Shown here piece by piece: positions 1 through 7,146 of a stretch of DNA of 7,146 bases. The stretch lies in assembly GCA_028292565.1 (NCBI GenBank), contig JAQGMD010000315.1, forward strand, positions 1-7,146, written 5' to 3'. Each line of letters opens with the position of its first letter. Position 1 is the first letter of the stretch. The stretch is from Burkholderia sp. Lineage in GTDB: Bacteria; Pseudomonadota; Gammaproteobacteria; Burkholderiales; Burkholderiaceae. Below the pieces are notes generated by a model that made no database searches, was not told where the DNA came from, and saw only the letters and a list, made by a program, of their open reading frames with translations. The translations under genes were made by a program, and so were the position numbers.

Positions 1-846
1 TTCCTGTCGTAGAAGGAACGCCGGTGACGTACCGTCCTTGATGCTTTCGTCGTACGTGGTCTTCAGGATAATCAACGTGCCATCGCCTTCGATGCATAAA
101 TCCATCGCCACGATTTCGTCGTTGTACCAATAGCGATAGATACAGCCCGCACCACGCCGGCAAAACGCTTCCAGCATCGTCTGGTAAAAACGTCCCTGTG
201 CATTTTCAGGGTGGATCGCCGTTCCCAATTGCGCCTTCCAGCCTGCGCTTTCCAGCTTTCCGTAATCAGCAAGCGCCTGTGCGACATCTTCCGGAGCAGT
301 GCAAAGCTGAAGCCGCGTGACCACGCCTTCCTTTTCCAGCTTGTTGCGCTGCTTCTTCATGTTTTGCCGCAGATTCTTGCCGCGCGCGTTCCAGTAATCG
401 TCGAAGCTACCCTGCAGAGTCACCCGGGCGGTTTGTATGTAGTCCAGTGTTTTCAAGCTCGCCTCGTCCTTTGGACGCGGGAACAGTTGCGGATCCTGCT
501 GGGTCACGCCGAGCATGAGCGGGAATCCTGGCAACTTGCGGGTGAGCGCTGCGAGCAACTGCGAACAGTCCGCGTCGATACGCTGCAACCACATGCCGAT
601 CGGCGCCTGGGACGGCTGGAAAGTCTCCCACACGCCGCGGCCGCGTGGGGCGAGGATCGCCATCGCTTGCGCTACGCCATTGTGCTCGCAGCACGCGACC
701 AACTCGCCGCCGCTGCCGAACTCCTTCAGAAGCGGAAGAACAAACTCTTCGTGCAGCAGCGGTGAGGCAACGCCATCGTGATTGAGGCTTTGCCAACGTG
801 ACTGAAGCTCGGGAAATTGACGGGCCGGATAGAAAGTCCAGTTCAT
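1..846 (-). CDS. CelD/BcsL-like GNAT-fold acyltransferase, partial (C-terminus beyond left edge)
   Basis: The minus strand is open from ATG at 846 to base 1: 282 codons, no stop, so the gene is cut by the window edge. The protein resembles the CelD/BcsL or FemAB-like acetyltransferase group (Acetyltransf_6 type), which has two GNAT-like halves and is common in exopolysaccharide loci. What I see is a basic central helix at about residues 155-173 (RGKNLRQNMKKQRNKLEKEG) followed by GWK at 202-204, the pattern that opens the acyl-CoA-binding half, then the beta-strand segment IYRYWYNDEIVAMDLCIEGDG at 236-256 and SPAFLL at 274-279. There is no signal peptide or membrane segment, so it is probably cytosolic. 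The ATG overlaps the aminotransferase stop (ATGA) and is preceded by GGAG (857-860) with a 10-nt gap, indicating translational coupling. Likely role: N- or O-acylation of a sugar or amine, perhaps the product of the upstream aminotransferase. The substrate is unknown; the family call is fairly secure. Confidence 0.8.
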   Translation of the reverse strand, partial: MNWTFYPARQFPELQSRWQSLNHDGVASPLLHEEFVLPLLKEFGSGGELVACCEHNGVAQAMAILAPRGRGVWETFQPSQAPIGMWLQRIDADCSQLLAALTRKLPGFPLMLGVTQQDPQLFPRPKDEASLKTLDYIQTARVTLQGSFDDYWNARGKNLRQNMKKQRNKLEKEGVVTRLQLCTAPEDVAQALADYGKLESAGWKAQLGTAIHPENAQGRFYQTMLEAFCRRGAGCIYRYWYNDEIVAMDLCIEGDGTLIILKTTYDESIKDGTSPAFLLRQE

Positions 847-3800
847 TTTTGGCCGGCTCCATGTGAAAGCAGTATCGACTTGATTGTCTGCGTCATCCAG
901 GCCAGCTCTTCCGGAAGCAGATCCTGGTGACAAGGGAACTGCATTACGCGTTGCGACAGCTCGACGCTCGTGGCGCAAATCCGCGCGTCCACGCCAGGCC
1001 ACAGAAATTCTCCGAAGCGTATGACCGGTACCCCTGCATTTTTCAGGGCAGGGAAAATGTGCTGCAGGCCGTCGGTATGCAAAGGAAAAACCCAGGGATA
1101 AACGCCTTCGGGTAGTTCGGAAAACAGAGGGCGGCATCCCGGCAGTCCGCTCAACGCCTTATGCAGTGCCACATAGTTTTCACGGCGCTTTGCTGCCATG
1201 CGGGTTTTGGAAACGCGCTTTACGAGAACCCGCGAAATAAATGACGACCTTTTTTGCAGCCACGCCGTTTCAAATCCGAATCCACCATCGGAAGCGCCGG
1301 GTCCGAGAGAAATTTTTTCGGGCGCAGTGTGTTGTTTTATACGACTCCATAAAAAATTCTTGAGTCGTAGTGGAGCGGCCATCACGGTTTTCAGCAGCGG
1401 CATCCTGCCGTATTCAAAACCTTTTTCCAACGCATTGAAAACGGACTTCAATTCGAATCCCGTCCCAGCGGAGGTGAGGCCCAAATGTTCAATCGGACGC
1501 CGTGAAGATACGAGACAGCCGCCTTCATAAACCGGAAAAAATTTCATGCTGCTGGCAATCGCATAGTCACCGAACGAGCCCAGTGGCTTGCCGGCGTGTT
1601 CTCCTATGAAGGAATGCGCACAGTCCTCCAATAGAAAGATCCCTGCAGCGTCGCAGAACGCTCGGATCTTCGACAGGTTTTGCGGAAACCCGAAATAATT
1701 GGTTGCCATCAGAACCTTGGTGGAGGAATCGAGCTTGGACTTGATGTCCTCCAGATCGACCGATGTGTCGCTATTGACCTTATAGAACACCGGCGTGGCG
1801 CCCGTCCACAACACCGGCTCGACCATCGAGGCGCAATGGTAGGCAGGCACCAGCACTTTGTCGTTGGGCCCGACCTTCATTTGCTGCAGGGCCAGAGCAA
1901 TGGCTATTCGCCCACTCGTTACGAACTTTGCTTTGCCCGCGTCGAGCACGGACGGAATATGGGGGCCTCCGCGACGTTTGAACGACGCGAGGGAAAGTAT
2001 CGGTTGCACGGGTATGCGCGACCTTGGATAAGCCGTGGCAGTGATCCCTTGCCGAGTGCCGGCATTGCTGCCCGCGTATTGCATCTCGGTGTCGTGCGTG
2101 GAAATGGATGACACTGTTCCGCCTCTTTGTCTCGGTTCGGTCGGACTCTCGCTCCCCTCAAGGTCGTTTGCGGGAGAGGGGAGTCAAGCGCTTGCAGATT
2201 TGCGGGCAACCGTTCCCCTTGAAGCGGAAGGAGCATCCAACCAGTTTTATTTTCGCCGCTTTATTAATTTGCTAAGACAAGCGCTTTTTATCGCGCCCGT
2301 TAATACCAATAGTCACATTGGATTGTAACTGGTTTTCGACTTATGGTATCTTCAGAGAAATACTTCGGCGACAAATTTTTCGAGCGCGACAGTGAAAAGC
2401 GAACCATTGCCTTTTTATAAAGTGTACGAGCGACGACCCGTCGATTTGTTAATGCAGCAGTTTCACTGAATACGGGCCTTGCCATGAGCGACCTCATACA
2501 CGAATTCATCTTCCGCTCCGCAGAGCGCACCCCCGAAGCAGAGGCACTCGTCTACATGCGCGAGCGGCTTACGTACGGAACATTGGCATCCCTCGTCCGA
2601 TCCACCGCGAATGCATTGCTAAACGATGGCATCGGTCGCGGTGAACGGGTTGCCGTTTATCTTGAAAAACGAATCGAAACCGTTGCGGGTATGTTCGGTG
2701 CATCGGCCGCCGGCGCAGTCTTTGTGCCGGTCAACCCGCTACTCAAGCCAGAGCAAGTCGCTTACATCCTCGCCGACTGCAATGTCAAGGTCCTGGCGAC
2801 CTCCGCCGACCGCCTGAAACTGCTCGCGCCGGTACTGTCGCAATGCCCAGATTTACGCACCTTGCTGCTAGTCGGCCCGGGGACCGACCTCCCGATCATC
2901 GCAGGCGTAAAAATCGTCGCGTGGGAAGATGCACTCTTTCGCGCAAAGCTTGCACAGGCCCATCGCGTGGTCGACACCGACATGGCTGCGATCCTTTACA
3001 CCTCGGGCAGCACCGGCAAACCGAAGGGCGTGGTGCTATCCCATCGCAATATGGTGGCGGGCGCGGTCAGTGTTGCAAGCTATCTGCAGAACACGCCGCA
3101 GGATCGAATACTTTCGGTGCTGCCCCTTAGTTTCGACTACGGCCTTAGCCAGTTGACCACGGCTTTTCATAGCGGCGCTACAGCCGTACTGATGAACCAC
3201 CTCCTTCCGCGCGACATCGTGAAGGCGGTGGAAGCGGAGCGAATTACCGGACTGGCCGCCGTACCTCCACTATGGATTCAGGTGGCCCAATTAACCTGGC
3301 CGCAAGATTGCACGCTGCGTTACTTGACCAACTCCGGCGGCGCGATGCAGCGCGTGACGCTGGACCAACTGCGTAAAGCGCTGCCAAACGCCAAGCCATA
3401 CCTGATGTATGGCCTGACAGAAGCGTTCCGTTCTACGTATCTGCCGCCATCGGAAGTAGACAAGCGCCCCGACTCCATCGGCAAGGCGATTCCCAATGCG
3501 GAAATCCTGGTATTGCGCCCAGATGGTTCACGCTGCGATCCGGGCGAACCGGGAGAGCTTGTACACCGCGGTGCGTTGGTTGCGCTCGGCTACTGGAACG
3601 ACACGACAAAAACCGCTGAACGCTTCAAGCCGGTCCCGCCGCTGCATCATGGCTTGCCAATGCCGGAGATGGCCGTGTGGTCGGGCGATACCGTGCGCAT
3701 GGATGAAGAAGGCTTCCTCTACTTCATCAGCCGCAATGATGAAATGATCAAGACATCAGGCTACCGTGTCAGCCCGACGGAAGTGGAAGAGGTCATCTAC

Positions 3801-6800
3801 CGGAGGGAACAAGTAGGCGAAGTAGCGGCGCTAGGTGTACCGCATCCCGCACTCGGACAGGCAATCGTTGCAGTCGTGAGCGCCAAGGAAGGAATGCATA
3901 TCGACGCAGATGCATTGCTCTCAGCATTGAAGCCGCACCTGCCGGGCTACATGCTGCCCGGCCGCATCATCGTATGGAACGGCAGCCTGCCGCGTAACCC
4001 AAACGGCAAGATCGACCGCAAGCTGCTCGCGACGCAGCTGCAAGACGTTTATACGGAAGTGAACCAATGAATAACCCGCGGCCGAAACACGCGCCCTTAA
4101 CTCAGTTTGAAGTACGCGATGGCTGCCTGCAAGTCGGTGGATTGGCGTTGACCCGACTCGCCCAGCGCGTAGGTAATACACCCTTCTATGCGTATGACCG
4201 CCAACGAATGACGGACCGCGTTGCGCTGTTGCGCCAGCACCTGCCTGCGGAAATCCAGCTTCACTATGCGATGAAGGCCAATCCGATGCCGGCGGTCGTT
4301 CAGCACATGGCGGGGTTGGTGGACGGACTCGATGTTGCGTCGGGCGCCGAACTACGTGTAGCGCTAGACACGCCGATGAATCCATCGCTGATCAGCTTTG
4401 CCGGTCCCGGGAAAAGCGACAACGAACTGTCATCCGCAGTCGCGGCCGGCATCGTCGTCAATCTCGAGTCCGAGCAGGAAATGGAACGCATAGCCCGCAT
4501 TGGAAAACAATCAGGCATTCGGCCCAAGGTCGCCGTGCGCGTCAATCCTGATTTCGAACTGAAATCTTCCGGGATGAAAATGGGCGGCGGCCCGAAGCAG
4601 TTCGGTGTAGATGCCGAACGCGTGCCTGCCATGCTGGACCGAATGGGCAGCCTCGAACTGGACTTCGAAGGATTCCACATCTTCTCCGGCTCTCAAAACC
4701 TGAAAGCCGCCTCCATCCAGGAAGCCCACGAAAAAACATTCGACCTGGCATTCCGCCTCGCACCATACGCGCCGAGCGCTATTAGCACGCTAAACATAGG
4801 TGGCGGCTTCGGCATTCCATACTTCCCCGGCGAAGAACCCCTGGACCTTGCCGCAGTCGGCGCGAACCTCAAGCGCCTTCTGCCCGACGTGAAGCAGCAG
4901 CTGCCGCAGGCGCAGATCGTCATTGAATTAGGCAGATACCTGGTAGGCGAGGCCGGGATGTACGTAAGCCGCATAGTCGAGCGCAAAGTATCGAGAGGCC
5001 AGGTGTTCCTGATCACCGACGGCGGGCTGCATCACCATCTGGCGGCGTCAGGCAATTTCGGGCAGGTGATACGAAAAAATTACCCGGTCGCGATTGGTAA
5101 CAAGATGACAGCGGAGAACGTGAAACCGCTTCCGTTGTTGGACCGCTTTGCACGCCGTTGGATTTGTTAGCGGACCAGATGGAGATGGCGAAGGCGGATG
5201 TAGGCGACTTAGTAGTGGTCTTCCAGTCAGGCGCATATGGCCTGACCGCAAGCCCCACTGCATTCCTGAGCCATCCAGCTCCAATGGAAGTACTCGTTTA
5301 ACCGCATGAACAGGTGCGCTATGCGCACCAAGAAATTTAAAAAGGCATCACCGGCCGCGGAGCAAAACTCCGCCCGGCGATCCACAAAAACCAACAACCA
5401 CGGGACAGCAATGCCAAACCTCACCGGATCCCACCCATGAGCGGCCTTTGCGGCTGGATCAACTTCGGCACCTCTCCGACCGAAAACCGCGACCTCGTCG
5501 AGCGCATGGCGCGCGCGCTCACCAGATTCGACAACAGCAAACTGCGGTCCCAATCTGCCCCCAAAAGCGCCGCAGCCCTTGCCATCAAAAACCAAAGCGG
5601 CGACACCTACCAGCGCGATAACCTGCTCGTAGCAATCTCCGGCCAGGCCAAATTCCGCGACCCCCGCCTCGCACAAAAAGCGCAAACCGATGGCTTAGCC
5701 AAAACATTGGCCGAAGAATGGCGCATCAACGGCGCAACCGCATTCGCCCACTTGTCCGGCGCCTTCTCCCTTTGCATACTCGACGACGCCACTGGCGAAG
5801 CAGTCCTGGCAATCGACCGCATGGGCACCCATCCGCTGACATACCAGGTCGCCGGCGACACCCTCGTATTCGCCACATCGGCTGACGCGCTCGTCCAGCA
5901 CCCGCTCACACCCCCGCATATCGACCCGCAGGGCATCTACAACTACGTCTATTTCCACATGGTGCCCAGTCCCGGCACCGTCTACAAAGCTCAACAGCGC
6001 CTGCTCCCCGGCGAGTACCTGACATTCAAAAACGGCAGGGCGGATACCCACAAGTACTGGCAGATGAATTTCCAGGAAAACGAAAAGGGAGACTTCGAGG
6101 AACTGAAACAGCAATTCCTCCAGGTGCTGCGTACCAGTGTTTCGGAATCCACCGGCGGTCAACGGGTCGGCGCCTTCCTGAGCGGCGGCACAGACAGCTC
6201 CACGATTGCCGGCATCCTCGGTCAAGTGAGTGGCGAACCCGCACGTACCTATTCAATCGGGTTCGCAGCCGAGGGCTACGACGAAACAGAATATGCGCGC
6301 ATCGCGGTGCGGCATTTCTCAACGCAACATCACGAGTACTACGTAACGCCAGACGACGTCGTGAACGCGATTCCGCAAATCGCAGCGATATGTGACCAGC
6401 CATTTGGCAACGCATCCGCCGTACCCGCGTACTACTGCGCGCGCATGGCAAAAGCGGACGGTCTCGAAAGAATACTAGGCGGCGACGGAGGCGACGAACT
6501 ATTCGGCGGCAACGAGCGCTATGCGAAGCAGCATATCTTCTCGCTGTATGAACAGATCCCATCAGCACTGCGGGAAGGTATTCTTAAGCCAGCCGTATTC
6601 GGCATGCCCGGCGGTGCGCAGATCAAGCTGGTACGCAAGGCCCGCAGCTACATCGAGCAGGCGTCGGTTCCAATGCCAGCCCGTCTGGAAACATACAACC
6701 TCCTTGAACGCTATGGACACGCCCAAGTGTTCACTCCGGAGTTCCTGGATCATGCCGACGCCGAACAACCGCTGCGCCTGCTGACTGAAACCTATGGCCG

Positions 6801-7146
6801 CACCGAAGCCCAAAGCCTGATCAACAGGATGCTCGCGTTGGACTGGAAATTCACTTTGGCCGACAACGATCTGCCAAAAGTGATGAAGGCGTGTGAACTC
6901 GCAGGCATGGAAGTCGTCTTCCCGTTCCTGAATGACGAGATGGTCAACTTCTCTGCTCGCCTTGCTCCGCAACTCAAGTTGAAGGGCACAAAGTTGCGCT
7001 ACTTCTTCAAGGAGGCGCTGCGCGGAACGCTGCCGGATGAAATTATTAATAAGCAAAAGCACGGATTCGGCTTGCCGTTCGGAGTCTGGCTGAAGGAACA
7101 AAAGCCTCTGCGCGATCTCGCCGCACACAGCCTGAATCATCTGCGG

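Overview
The window looks like part of an extracellular-polysaccharide or protein-sorting (exosortase A / PEP-CTERM, 'XrtA') accessory locus from a Gram-negative betaproteobacterium, most likely Burkholderiales and possibly Oxalobacteraceae. This rests on recognising the acyl-CoA ligase and PLP-decarboxylase pair as the exosortase-A-associated versions (families TIGR03098 and TIGR03099, from memory), on moderate-to-high GC with C/G-ending codons, and on tight ATGA gene overlaps. No exosortase gene and no PEP-CTERM protein lies inside the window, so the assignment to that system is inferred from family resemblance.

Layout. Positions 1-2114 hold a minus-strand two-gene unit: a DegT/StrS-type PLP aminotransferase (GTG start at 2114) overlapping by 4 nt a CelD/BcsL-like GNAT acyltransferase, which runs off the left edge. 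Positions 2115-2483 are a 369-bp divergent control region with a candidate extended -10 promoter, a twice-repeated palindromic 9-mer and two stem-loops. From 2484 rightward the plus strand carries an AMP-forming acyl-CoA ligase, then (ATGA overlap) a PLP-dependent decarboxylase of the ornithine/diaminopimelate decarboxylase fold. A 135-bp gap containing two hairpins and a possible 44-codon ORF follows, then an asparagine-synthase-like amidotransferase open to the right edge.

How they may work together. The plus-strand genes supply a carboxylate-activating enzyme, an amino-acid decarboxylase (amine producer) and an ATP-dependent amide-forming enzyme. This is a plausible set for making an amine or amide substituent on a surface glycan or lipid. 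The minus-strand genes (sugar aminotransferase plus N-acyltransferase) suit amino-sugar formation and acylation. The substrates cannot be read from the sequence.

Two things stand out. The decarboxylase is broken by a one-base frameshift near 5110-5118: its conserved C-terminus, including the active-site Cys and Tyr, continues intact in the -1 frame to 5301. The asparagine-synthase-like protein has an intact synthetase domain, but its glutaminase domain has Ser at position 2 where the catalytic Cys should be and lacks the usual glutamine-binding motifs.
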